DNA of 16,050 nt from Deltaproteobacteria bacterium (GTDB lineage Bacteria; Desulfobacterota; Desulfobulbia; Desulfobulbales; VMSU01): the NCBI GenBank assembly GCA_024274995.1, contig JAJSAA010000172.1:1-16050 (forward strand), read 5' to 3'. A program made the position numbers and the translations under genes. This document shows positions 1 through 6,543 of the stretch, piece by piece. A model generated the notes under the pieces. It was not told the DNA's origin. It worked only from the letters and a program-made list of their open reading frames with translations, and made no database searches. Within the stretch, counting starts at the first letter, position 1, and the number at the start of each line of letters is the position of its first letter.

Positions 1-1075
1 AGATGAAGACATCAAAGAGAATCTGGTAGGTCTGGCGGTAGAGACGACTGCCTTTCAGCGGTTTGCGGTCGGTATAAATTTTATGGCGCAGGCTGGCGGC
101 CTCGGGCGATTTCGACTGTAAGAGGGCCAGAAAAAATAATACGCCCTCGAAGCCGGTAAAATAGGCCTCTTCGTCGTTATTTATCTGGCGCAGGGTTTGG
201 AGATCAGCCATGAAAATGGTCAGGGCCTCTTCCATATCGCCCTTAAGCACGGCCCGCCAGCCATCAAGTCCTAAACCTGTGAGCTGCCCGCCGTGGGCGG
301 CAAGAATTTTTTCCGCCCGCTCAAATTCTCCACGCAGCAGCAGGGAAGAGACCAAAAGATACATGAATGATGGATGGCGAAGCATGGGGGGGGATTCCCC
401 GTCTGTGGTGCCGTACTCAAGATAATTAAGATGCACGGTAATGGGTAGCAGGCGGCCCTGGTGATCCTTTAAAATTTCATGTAAGGCCAGAAACTGGATA
501 TGATCCGGCATGGTTGCCATCCAGGAGGCGGAGAAGGCCCGGCCGCAGATATTGACAATGGGATGTGGACTAGAGGCGGCAGGTGAGCGTTGATAATAGT
601 TGATGAGGTGTTGATGAAAAGCTGTTGTGTCATGGGAATAGAGGGCAATTCGTAAATCACGGATATCACGGCGGCTGGCTGATTTGTCGGCCTTGTATGA
701 TATTGGTATGGAGGGCAGAACGGCACGTACCGCCTGCGCCAAGGTGTTGAAATGATCCTCTTTTACCGCCTGACGGGCAACAATTTCCACGATATCGTCG
801 TGGCACTGGCAACGGGCGTTAAGCAGGTTTTTCTCCCGCAGGTGGGCCAGACATGGGTGGATCTGGCGGGCATAATCTGCTCTGGAAACATCCGTGGATA
901 TTTCGCAATCATAAAGACATTTCAAGAGGGTGGATAGATTTATAGGCTCGTGAATAACAGAGGCTAACTGCAAAACAAGCCGGGAAAAGGGCGGTAATTT
1001 TTGATATATCCGGGTAAAATCATTTGAGGGCGAACTTGTTATAGGCATATCAAATGCGGGACGGTTCAATGGCAT
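1..1075 (-). CDS. Large protein of unknown function, N-terminal part (3' end beyond window)
   Basis: An uninterrupted minus-strand reading frame starts at the ATG at 1075 (MPLNRPAFDM...) and runs off the left edge, giving about 358 residues. An in-frame TAA lies six codons upstream of this ATG, so it is the first possible start. No strong Shine-Dalgarno is visible; Met10 is an alternative. Residues about 24-110 look like a winged-helix module (FSRLVLQLASVIHEPINLSTLL, then HPCLAHLREKNLL). Residues about 235-358 are helical and repeat-like (SLLLRGEFERAEKILAAHGG; GVLFFLALLQS), as in TPR-type solenoids. I do not recognise the family. The arrangement is reminiscent of the long N-terminal region of some SNF2-type helicases or of STAND/MalT-type regulators, but no catalytic motif lies inside the window. 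Codon use matches the neighbouring genes. It is divergent from the HD-GYP gene. Confidence 0.72.
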   Translation of the reverse strand, partial: MPLNRPAFDMPITSSPSNDFTRIYQKLPPFSRLVLQLASVIHEPINLSTLLKCLYDCEISTDVSRADYARQIHPCLAHLREKNLLNARCQCHDDIVEIVARQAVKEDHFNTLAQAVRAVLPSIPISYKADKSASRRDIRDLRIALYSHDTTAFHQHLINYYQRSPAASSPHPIVNICGRAFSASWMATMPDHIQFLALHEILKDHQGRLLPITVHLNYLEYGTTDGESPPMLRHPSFMYLLVSSLLLRGEFERAEKILAAHGGQLTGLGLDGWRAVLKGDMEEALTIFMADLQTLRQINNDEEAYFTGFEGVLFFLALLQSKSPEAASLRHKIYTDRKPLKGSRLYRQTYQILFDVFI

Positions 1076-1156
1076 TTTATGGTTATTTTCTTACAGGTCA
1101 GTATAGTTTTTATGTAATAAGCCCGGATGCGCCTAAGGGGGAGTGAAAAAAGCCTT

Positions 1157-1184
1157 AAGTCGGCAGATAAGGGGCGGACTTTTT
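1157..1184 (+). terminator. Terminator-like hairpin in a divergent gap
   Basis: The arms AAGTCGGC (1157-1164) and GCGGACTT (1174-1181) pair with one G-G mismatch around a 9-nt loop and are followed by a short T run (to 1184). In the opposite direction CCTTA/TAAGG followed by TTTTTT can also form. The shape fits a weak intrinsic terminator. No annotated plus-strand gene ends here, so it may serve an unrecognised transcript or be fortuitous. Confidence 0.3.
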
Positions 1185-1324
1185 ATTATAGTCAATAATC
1201 AAGCGCCCGGAAAGGTATTTTATGCGTTTTGTCTAATTTTAAATTGGGTGAACAAGATGGGGGAAAAGGAAGAACAGCAGGCAAAAGGCAGGAAATCAGT
1301 AAAGTGAGTTTACCGAGTCGTAAG

Positions 1325-1359
1325 TTTTTTGGGTAAGATTTTTGACTTATCCCAAAAAA
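1325..1359. repeat. Inverted repeat upstream of HD-GYP gene
   Basis: The arms TTTTTTGGGTAAG (1325-1337) and CTTATCCCAAAAAA (1346-1359) are complementary over 13 bp with a single bulged A, separated by an 8-nt loop. The T-rich arm comes first and the A-rich arm last, so the tail is wrong for an intrinsic terminator on either strand. It could be a protein-binding site or a structured leader element. It lies about 165 bp before the start codon at 1525. Confidence 0.5.
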
Positions 1360-1524
1360 TTAAATAGAATATCTTAGTTCGTTGTCGGTTATTTTAACAG
1401 GCACATACAGAAATATACATAACTATTTAGTTGCACTCCGATCTGAAGCACATCTAAGCAGTTACAGCTCGGCGTTTAGGGCAATTTACAGTCACACCTA
1501 AGTTACAAATATACAATATATATA

Positions 1525-2595
1525 ATGAAATTTAATAGTGCTGAGCATAAAATTTTGGTTGTTGATGATGAGACTGCTATCTGTGAATTGATCAAGCATC
1601 TCGTGGTTCATGAGGGCTATGAGGCCTCCACTGCCTCCGGGGTTGATGAGGCCCTGGAAAAGCTGGCTCATGATCAATATTCCCTGGTGATATCCGATAT
1701 CAATATGCCCCATAAAAGCGGTATTGATCTTTTAGATTATCTTCAAAATAATTATGATAAACGTATTGCCGTCCTGATGGTGACGGCGATTGATGATCGT
1801 AGTGTAGCCATAAAGACCCTGGAAATGGGGGCCTACGGCTACATAATTAAGCCTTTTGATCGTAACGAGTTGTTGATTAATGTCGCCAACGCCCTCCATC
1901 GTCTACAGTTAGAGATTGATAATTACCGTTATAGTGAGGAACTGGAGGAGCTGATTAATGAGCGGACGGAGAAGCTGAAACTGGCGGAACTGGAGGTGCG
2001 GGCTTCCAGGGAGGAAACTATTTACCGGCTGGCCAAGGCGGCGGAGTTCAGGGACAATGAAACCGCCCAGCATACCATCCGCATGGGATATTTTTGCGGC
2101 ACCCTGGCCCGGGAGGCCGGGATGTCGGATGATTTAAGTGAGAACCTGCGCCTGGCTGGCCCTTTGCACGATGTCGGCAAGATAGGTATTCCAGATACCA
2201 TCTTGTTAAAACCCGGTAAACTGACCGTCGAAGAATTTGAAATTATCAAGAAACATTCTGAGATTGGCTATCGGATTCTGTCAGACTCCAAGTCTGACCT
2301 GCTGAATCTGGGGGCGGTTATCGCCTATACCCACCATGAGAAATTTGACGGCAGCGGTTACCCGCGCGGGCTGGTCGGGAGTGAAATTCCCGTCTCTGGA
2401 CGTGTCGCGGCGGTTTGTGATGTCTTTGATGCCTTGACCTCCGACCGGGTGTACAAGGCGGCTATGACGGTTGATGAGTCACTGGCCATCATGCAGAAGG
2501 GACGCGGTAGCCATTTTGATCCGCATTTGCTGGATTGTTTTATTAAATGCCTACCGCAGATAATGACCCTGAAGATGAAATTCGTGGACGGATAG
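1525..2595 (+). CDS. REC-HD-GYP response regulator (predicted c-di-GMP phosphodiesterase, RpfG type)
   Basis: This 356-residue cytoplasmic protein has an N-terminal receiver domain (about 8-125) with acidic pair D14-D15, phospho-acceptor D58 (ISDINMP), T87 and K109 (IKPF). A coiled-coil linker (about 128-165, rich in Glu/Leu) follows, then an HD-GYP domain (about 165-345). The metal-binding and signature residues are present: H183, the HD pair H215-D216 (LHDVGK), H270-H271, and the GYP signature in FDGSGYP (274-280). GSHFDP (328-333) is also conserved. HD-GYP proteins hydrolyse c-di-GMP to pGpG or GMP; activity here would be gated by phosphorylation from an unlinked histidine kinase, as none is adjacent. 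The ATG at 1525 gives a complete receiver domain but lacks a clear ribosome binding site. A diguanylate cyclase with the opposite activity lies at 13758. The domain assignment is secure; the substrate is inferred from the family. Confidence 0.95.
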   Translation: MKFNSAEHKILVVDDETAICELIKHLVVHEGYEASTASGVDEALEKLAHDQYSLVISDINMPHKSGIDLLDYLQNNYDKRIAVLMVTAIDDRSVAIKTLEMGAYGYIIKPFDRNELLINVANALHRLQLEIDNYRYSEELEELINERTEKLKLAELEVRASREETIYRLAKAAEFRDNETAQHTIRMGYFCGTLAREAGMSDDLSENLRLAGPLHDVGKIGIPDTILLKPGKLTVEEFEIIKKHSEIGYRILSDSKSDLLNLGAVIAYTHHEKFDGSGYPRGLVGSEIPVSGRVAAVCDVFDALTSDRVYKAAMTVDESLAIMQKGRGSHFDPHLLDCFIKCLPQIMTLKMKFVDG

Positions 2596-2686
2596 ACCGG
2601 AAGATTGATTGTAAGTGCCACCGGTATCTGAAAGGGCAGAATTCTGGCCGCTTGAAAATGTAGTCCTATCTTCTTCGTTTTAACCC

Positions 2687-2839
2687 CTCGTTCCCACGCT
2701 CCTGCGTGGGAACGCAGATGGGGGGCAGAATAACAAAGTATGGGTTCCCACGCAGGAGCGTGGGAACGAGTTTAGCCGGGTTGAGGGTGGCGGATGAAAC
2801 CGACAGGCTCCAGAAAGGCCGCCGGTGAACCCCCGGTCT
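2687..2839. repeat. Palindromic REP/MITE-like unit, copy A
   Basis: Each half is itself a hairpin. The left hairpin at 2689-2714 has arms CGTTCCCACGC and GCGTGGGAACG around a TCCT loop. The right hairpin at 2744-2770 is its inverse, with an AGGA loop. The two form a large inverted repeat around about 30 bp. A conserved non-palindromic tail follows (2774-2839, starting AGCCGGG and ending CCCCGGTCT). The whole arrangement recurs in copy B. Short hairpins of this kind are common as REP/BIME or MITE-like elements in proteobacterial genomes. No transposase is present in the window. Confidence 0.85.
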
Positions 2840-2850
2840 CATTTGCAAGC

Positions 2851-2880
2851 TCCCTCGTCCCTCGTTCGTCCCTCGTTCCC
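2851..2880. repeat. Short CCCTCGT-type direct repeats leading into copy B
   Basis: The sequence repeats TCCCTCG three times in 30 bp, with the last unit running directly into the left palindrome of repeat copy B. It looks like slippage or stepwise duplication of the CCTCGTTCCC edge of the element. Confidence 0.55.
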
Positions 2881-3040
2881 ACGCTCCTGCGTGGGAATGC
2901 AGACGAGGGAGGCAGAGTAACATAAAGTATGGGTTCCCACGCAGGAGCGTGGGAACCAGACTATGCTCAGACGGCAGCCGGGCTGGGGGTGGCGGATGAA
3001 ACCGGCAGGCTCCAGAAAAGCCGCCGGCGAACCCCGGTCT
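2872..3040. repeat. Palindromic REP/MITE-like unit, copy B, entering lpxC
   Basis: The left hairpin (2872-2897) and inverse right hairpin (2932-2957) match copy A almost exactly in the arms, with minor differences in the spacer. The tail (2976-3040) matches copy A's 2774-2839 with only a few substitutions and one indel. The offset between copies grows from 185 bp (left hairpin) to 189 bp (right hairpin) and 202 bp (tail), so the copies have acquired small indels. The tail overlaps the 3' end of lpxC and provides its stop codon. Confidence 0.85.
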
Positions 3041-3947
3041 TCCTGGGGCTTGAGGCTATTCTTTTTCTCAACATGCTGCCGTTCTTGTTTGTCTTGTTCA
3101 ACTCTACAATCTGCCAGCATTCCGGATGGGCCGCCAGCTCCTTCATTAAGCCAAAATGCTGGCTGTGCCCTGATCTTTCGGCAATTACATGCCCGAGAAG
3201 GGGGTAGCCTAATAAGGATAAATCGCCTAAGAGATCAAGGATCTTGTGACGGACAAATTCATCCTTAAAGCGTAGTCCTTCTTTATTCATAACCCCGTTT
3301 TCGTCCACAACCACTGCGTTGTCTAATGAGCCTCCCAGGGCGTAGCCATTGGCTTGGAGCTGCTTTACCTGGTCAAAAAAACCAAAGGTTCTTGCTGAGG
3401 CGATTTCGGCGCTGAAAGACTTGGGTGATATGTCAATACTGTAGCTCTGATTCTGGATTGAGCCATGGGCGAAATCGATGCTGCAGCTGAGGCGCAGGCC
3501 GTTATGAGGCCGAATCTTGATTTTTTTATCACCTTCCTTGTAGGTTATTTCCTTGATAATTTTTAAAAAAAGACGTTTGGATTGCTGGGTCTTACGATTA
3601 GCCGATTGCAGACGCCTGACAAATTCCTCATCGCTGCCATCCATAATGGGAACTTCAGGGGCGTCAAGTTCAATGGTGGCGTTGTCGATCCCCAAGCCGC
3701 TCAAGGCCCCGAGGATATGCTCGGTGGTGGAGAATACCATATCCTTGTCAGCAATGGTGGTTGCCAGGCTGGTATCAATGACCCGGTCAACAAGAGCGGG
3801 CATTGACTGCCGATGGCCGATTAATTTAAACCGGATACCGTTGTTGGCCCGGGCCGGTTTTATGTTCAGTTTCACCTTGTAGCCAGAGTGCAGGCCGATA
3901 CCAGAGAGGCTGATGCTTTCTTTTAACGTATGTTGTGATGATTCCAT
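2967..3947 (-). CDS. lpxC: UDP-3-O-acyl-N-acetylglucosamine deacetylase
   Basis: LpxC is the zinc enzyme that removes the N-acetyl group of UDP-3-O-acyl-GlcNAc, the committed step of lipid A synthesis in the cytoplasm. The 326-residue product shows the family motifs: SGIGLHSG near the N-terminus, TTEHILGAL with catalytic E76 and zinc ligand H77, ARTFGF (185-190), FVRHKILDLLGD with zinc ligands H234 and D238, and H261 in ERSGH. The ATG at 3947 follows an AAGG motif about 6 nt upstream. E. coli LpxC has 305 residues. Here the conserved part ends near HPECWQIVEL (274-283), and the last about 24 residues (303-326, starting KTGVRRRLFWS) are translated from the tail of repeat copy B, which also supplies the TGA at 2967-2969. 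The active site is intact, so function is expected. In E. coli, LpxC turnover depends on its C-terminus, so an altered tail might matter. The gene lies downstream of waaA-lpxK on the same strand. Confidence 0.97.
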   Translation of the reverse strand: MESSQHTLKESISLSGIGLHSGYKVKLNIKPARANNGIRFKLIGHRQSMPALVDRVIDTSLATTIADKDMVFSTTEHILGALSGLGIDNATIELDAPEVPIMDGSDEEFVRRLQSANRKTQQSKRLFLKIIKEITYKEGDKKIKIRPHNGLRLSCSIDFAHGSIQNQSYSIDISPKSFSAEIASARTFGFFDQVKQLQANGYALGGSLDNAVVVDENGVMNKEGLRFKDEFVRHKILDLLGDLSLLGYPLLGHVIAERSGHSQHFGLMKELAAHPECWQIVELNKTNKNGSMLRKRIASSPRKTGVRRRLFWSLPVSSATPSPAAV

Positions 3948-4168
3948 TAGTTGCCTTATTTTATATCGATCATAGAAATATTTAAGCTGCTTGGTAGTTC
4001 AAGCAAGAGGCGTGCCATAAATATTGGCAATATGTAGTGATAGATTAAAGTAACGATAATACATACTGATAAACTTATTTTGGCAGACGGTAGTTATTGA
4101 TCATGGGGCGGCAATGCGGCGGTTGTGGTAAAAAAGGCACAGCCACTCTGCGGCTATTGGAACACAGT
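3948..4168 (-). promoter_or_regulatory. lpxC upstream region with small inverted repeat
   Basis: These 221 bp separate lpxK from lpxC on the minus strand. They contain an inverted repeat TGCTTG (3988-3993) / CAAGCA (4000-4005) about 40 bp before the lpxC start, and a terminator-like sequence just after lpxK. The gap suggests that lpxC has its own promoter, but I cannot place -35/-10 boxes with confidence. Confidence 0.35.
4130..4155 (-). terminator. Candidate intrinsic terminator of waaA-lpxK
   Basis: Read on the minus strand after the lpxK stop, AGCCGC (4155-4150) pairs with GTGGCT (4146-4141) around an AGA loop, with one G-T wobble. A six-T run follows after a 5-nt gap (4135-4130). The gap between stem and T-run makes it imperfect. 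Confidence 0.45.
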
Positions 4169-5221
4169 TTAGAGGGCGGCGAGGACAAAGCGTTCAAAAT
4201 CCCGGGGCATGGTGAGCTTGACCCGTAGTATCCAGAGCGGCAGAGTAAGAGGCAAGGCGTTGAGCTTTACCATATCTTTTTCAGTAGTGATGAGGGCCGT
4301 GCATCCTGTTTCCCTGGCCTGGCGGCTTAAGGAAATCATATCTTTTTCTTGAAAGGCGTGATGATCCTGAAAGCTTGCCGTTTCGATAACCCTTGATTCT
4401 GCTATGGAATTTAAGGTCTGGAAAAATGACTCTGGCCGGGCAATACCACAGAAGGCCAGCAGCGGGCCGGGCGGCAGGGCGCTTATGGGGTGTTGTATGC
4501 CCTGGGGGTCAATAAGGCTGTCGGCGGTATAATAACCCCTGAAGATGGGGCGGCCCGGATAAGTTTCAGTAAGCTTCAAGCAGAATGACTTGATCCGTTC
4601 CTTATTAATATTTTCAGCCCCATTAATCACGAAGCAGTCCGCCCTTTTTAAGGCCGTTCCAGGCTCCCGCCAGGGGCCGCCGGGGAATACCCAGAAACGT
4701 TCCGGCAGGGCGGCGGCATCAAAGAGAGCCAGATTCAGATCCCGGGCCAAGGCGAGGTGCTGAAAGCCGTCATCCATAATCAAGACATCAGCGAGTCCCT
4801 GCTCAACAATATAGCGGCCGGTGATTAGTCTCTGGCGGCCGGTGATTACCGGGATTTTCAGTTCCCTCGCTAACAGTACCGGTTCATCGCCTGCCTCTTG
4901 AGGGCTTAAAAGTATTTCACCCCCTTCTCTGGAGACTATATTAATTGCCGCCTTACTGCTACCGCCATATCCCCGGCTGAGCACGGCTGGCCGCAGGCCC
5001 GCTTTTTTAAGCAGGCGGCCAAGGTAGATTACCATGGGGGTCTTGCCGGTGCCGCCCAGGCTCAGATTACCCACGCTGATTACCGGCCGCGGCAACCGTT
5101 CCTGCCCCTTTAAGCCCCTGGCGTAAAGCCAGGCCCGGAAGCTCATCAGCAGAGAGTAAAGAGGGGACAGGGGGCGGCCAAAGAAGAATAGTATCTTGAT
5201 AAGATTCTTGTTATTAGTCAT
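4169..5221 (-). CDS. lpxK: Tetraacyldisaccharide 4'-kinase
   Basis: LpxK uses ATP to phosphorylate the 4' position of the tetraacyl-disaccharide-1-phosphate, giving lipid IVA at the inner membrane. I take the ATG at 5221, giving 350 residues (MTNNKNLIKILFF...), because it begins just before the typical hydrophobic N-terminal segment (about 8-35) and overlaps the waaA stop by 8 bp, typical of translational coupling. A longer frame from 5341 only adds residues antisense-like to waaA sequence. Motifs: Walker A-type GGTGKTP (56-62) in SVGNLSLGGTGKTP, SRGYGG (82-87), GDEP (111-114), DDGFQH (150-155), FPGGPWREP (179-187), LAFCGIARP (255-263) and TTEKD (312-316). E. coli LpxK is 328 residues, so the length is normal. 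It is co-transcribed with waaA and supplies the KDO acceptor used by WaaA. Confidence 0.96.
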   Translation of the reverse strand: MTNNKNLIKILFFFGRPLSPLYSLLMSFRAWLYARGLKGQERLPRPVISVGNLSLGGTGKTPMVIYLGRLLKKAGLRPAVLSRGYGGSSKAAINIVSREGGEILLSPQEAGDEPVLLARELKIPVITGRQRLITGRYIVEQGLADVLIMDDGFQHLALARDLNLALFDAAALPERFWVFPGGPWREPGTALKRADCFVINGAENINKERIKSFCLKLTETYPGRPIFRGYYTADSLIDPQGIQHPISALPPGPLLAFCGIARPESFFQTLNSIAESRVIETASFQDHHAFQEKDMISLSRQARETGCTALITTEKDMVKLNALPLTLPLWILRVKLTMPRDFERFVLAAL

Positions 5222-6485
5222 GGACAAGTGACTCTTTGATAATCTTAACATAACGACGAGCGGCTCCCTGATTGTGGCGGATGAGATTGGCCGCCCGCAC
5301 CCCCATTTTACGCCTCTTCTCCGGGTTATTGAGCAGGTCACGCAGGGCGGGTAAAAGTTCAGCGGCTTCTATCTGCCTGGCTCCGCCGCAATTTGAAAGA
5401 TCGTGGCTGATCTCCGCGAAGTCCTCCATGTGAGGGCCAAAGAGGATGGGGGTACCGTGCAGGGCGGGTTCCAGCGGGTTATGACCACCCTGGGCAACGA
5501 GGCTGCCGCCTACTATGGCTATGTCGGCCATGGCGTAAACCGTGGATAATTCGCCCAGGGTGTCGAGAATAATAAGGCCTTTGCTGCTACCTTTGCTGCG
5601 TCTGCCGTTGGTTAAATTCATGCCTTTGATTAAGCGCTCTATGGCCTCCCGGCGCTCAATGTCGCGGGGGGCGATAATCAGCTCAAGATCAGGGATATCT
5701 TTACGGAGTCTCTCGTAGGCTCGCAGGATTATCTCCTCCTCCCCCGCATGGGTACTGCCGGCCACCAGCAGGGGGCCACCGGCGGCCGGTCTGTTGAATA
5801 TTGGTTGTTTCCGGGCCTGGGCGGCTGAGGGAGATGGCAGGTCGTATTTGAGATTACCGGCGGTGATAATTTTCTTTGATTCAACGCCTAACCGCCGCAT
5901 ATTAGCGGCATCAGACGCCATCTGTACCCCAAGGGTGGTGAAGGAATTAAAGAGGGGGCGGAAGAAAAAGGCGGCCCGTTTGTATCCTTGCAAAGAGCGA
6001 GCGGTGAGGCGGCCGTTGGCAAGGATCATCGGGATGTTACGATATTTAAGTTGCCAGGTAAAATTGGGCCAGAAATCTGTCTCAATGAGAATAAATATAT
6101 CCGGGGTTAGGCGGTTAATATATTTTTTTACCGGCCATAAGAGGTCAAAGGGGAAGGAGATGATATGATCCACTATGGAGGATGCGCGGGCCGCGGCATA
6201 GGCCGTGCCGCCTCTCGTCGTGGTGGAGAGTATCAGGCAGGCATTTGGCATTTGCCGGCGGATAGCCGTGAGTAGCGGCAGGCTGGAGGCGATCTCGCCC
6301 ACGGAGAGGGCGTGTATCCATATGCGCGGCTCTCGGCCCTTGTTAAGCTGGGGCAGAGTGTATCCCAGCCGCTGCCATATTCGCCCCCGATATTTGGGGT
6401 TTAAGGCCCAGATGAGCAGGACGGGACTCAGGGGGATGAGCAGCAAGGTGGTAATTATGTTATATAACAGGATAAAAAAACGCAT
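5214..6485 (-). CDS. waaA: 3-deoxy-D-manno-octulosonic acid (KDO) transferase
   Basis: WaaA (KdtA) transfers KDO from CMP-KDO to lipid IVA at the cytoplasmic face of the inner membrane; it is a GT-B glycosyltransferase of family GT30. The 423-residue product has an N-terminal membrane anchor (about 3-27), then WIHALSVGE (56-64) with the catalytic base E64, RLTARS (159-164), GST (243-245), PRDIER (273-278), GELS (311-314) and GGHNPLEPA (333-341), in family order and at normal length. The ATG at 6485 is chosen because the hydrophobic anchor begins there; no clear ribosome binding site is visible. Whether it adds one or two KDO residues cannot be told from sequence. It heads the minus-strand block and overlaps lpxK by 8 bp. 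Its start is 58 bp from the divergent rsmE start, so both promoters lie in that short space. Confidence 0.97.
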   Translation of the reverse strand: MRFFILLYNIITTLLLIPLSPVLLIWALNPKYRGRIWQRLGYTLPQLNKGREPRIWIHALSVGEIASSLPLLTAIRRQMPNACLILSTTTRGGTAYAAARASSIVDHIISFPFDLLWPVKKYINRLTPDIFILIETDFWPNFTWQLKYRNIPMILANGRLTARSLQGYKRAAFFFRPLFNSFTTLGVQMASDAANMRRLGVESKKIITAGNLKYDLPSPSAAQARKQPIFNRPAAGGPLLVAGSTHAGEEEIILRAYERLRKDIPDLELIIAPRDIERREAIERLIKGMNLTNGRRSKGSSKGLIILDTLGELSTVYAMADIAIVGGSLVAQGGHNPLEPALHGTPILFGPHMEDFAEISHDLSNCGGARQIEAAELLPALRDLLNNPEKRRKMGVRAANLIRHNQGAARRYVKIIKESLVHD

Positions 6486-6543
6486 TGGTGGAGAGGCCGC
6501 ATACCTGTAGTTTATAAGATTGACGTAAACTGTCTATAATATC
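6486..6543. promoter_or_regulatory. 58-bp divergent promoter region between waaA and rsmE
   Basis: Both genes begin within this short AT-rich stretch. A TATAAT at 6535-6540 sits only 3 bp before the rsmE ATG, and a TTGACG at 6520-6525 is only 9 bp from it, so they cannot be a normal plus-strand -35/-10 pair. On the minus strand TAGACA and TATAAA occur 14 bp apart, slightly short. Neither gene has an obvious Shine-Dalgarno, so leaderless or very short leaders are possible. Confidence 0.35.

Larger units (their letters stand above)
1076..1524. other. 449-bp divergent intergenic region
   Basis: This gap lies between the divergent gene ending its 5' side at 1075 and the HD-GYP gene at 1525, so it must hold both promoters. 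It contains two inverted repeats listed separately (1157-1184 and 1325-1359). A TTTACA-like -35 at 1485-1490 followed 17 bp later by AT-rich sequence is a weak candidate promoter for the HD-GYP gene. I see no convincing gene here. A 16-codon ATG frame at 1257 lacks support. Confidence 0.6.
2596..2966. other. 371-bp repeat-filled intergenic region
   Basis: This gap between the HD-GYP stop and the lpxC stop is mostly two copies of a palindromic repeat unit, listed separately. The genes on either side converge here, so the palindromes may also end transcription, but no clean T-tract follows them. Reading frames within it, on both strands, translate repeat sequence and are not credible genes. Confidence 0.7.

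Noticed and set aside
1257..1307. 16-codon ATG frame in the divergent gap (MGEKEEQQAKGRKSVK)
   Set aside because: It is short and low-complexity, with no ribosome binding site and no context support.
1076..1524. c-di-GMP riboswitch before the HD-GYP gene
   Set aside because: I looked for a GEMM-like structure but could not identify its conserved core by eye. The inverted repeats present do not match it.
2687..2957. CRISPR-like array from the repeated TTCCCACGC sequences
   Set aside because: The repeats are self-palindromic in alternating orientation, the spacers between copies resemble each other, and no cas genes are present. They fit a REP/MITE-like element.
2666..3268. Several overlapping open frames on both strands across the repeat region (about 60-100 codons)
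   Set aside because: They translate the palindromic repeat and its tail in different frames. Open frames through such repeats are common and there is no ribosome binding site or domain evidence.
5222..5341. Longer N-terminus for LpxK starting at 5341
   Set aside because: It would overlap waaA by 128 bp and adds 40 residues with no family resemblance. The ATG at 5221 overlaps the waaA stop by 8 bp and precedes the normal LpxK N-terminus.
6520..6540. TTGACG and TATAAT as a plus-strand sigma70 promoter for rsmE
   Set aside because: The spacing is 9 bp instead of about 17, and the -10 box is only 3 bp from the start codon.
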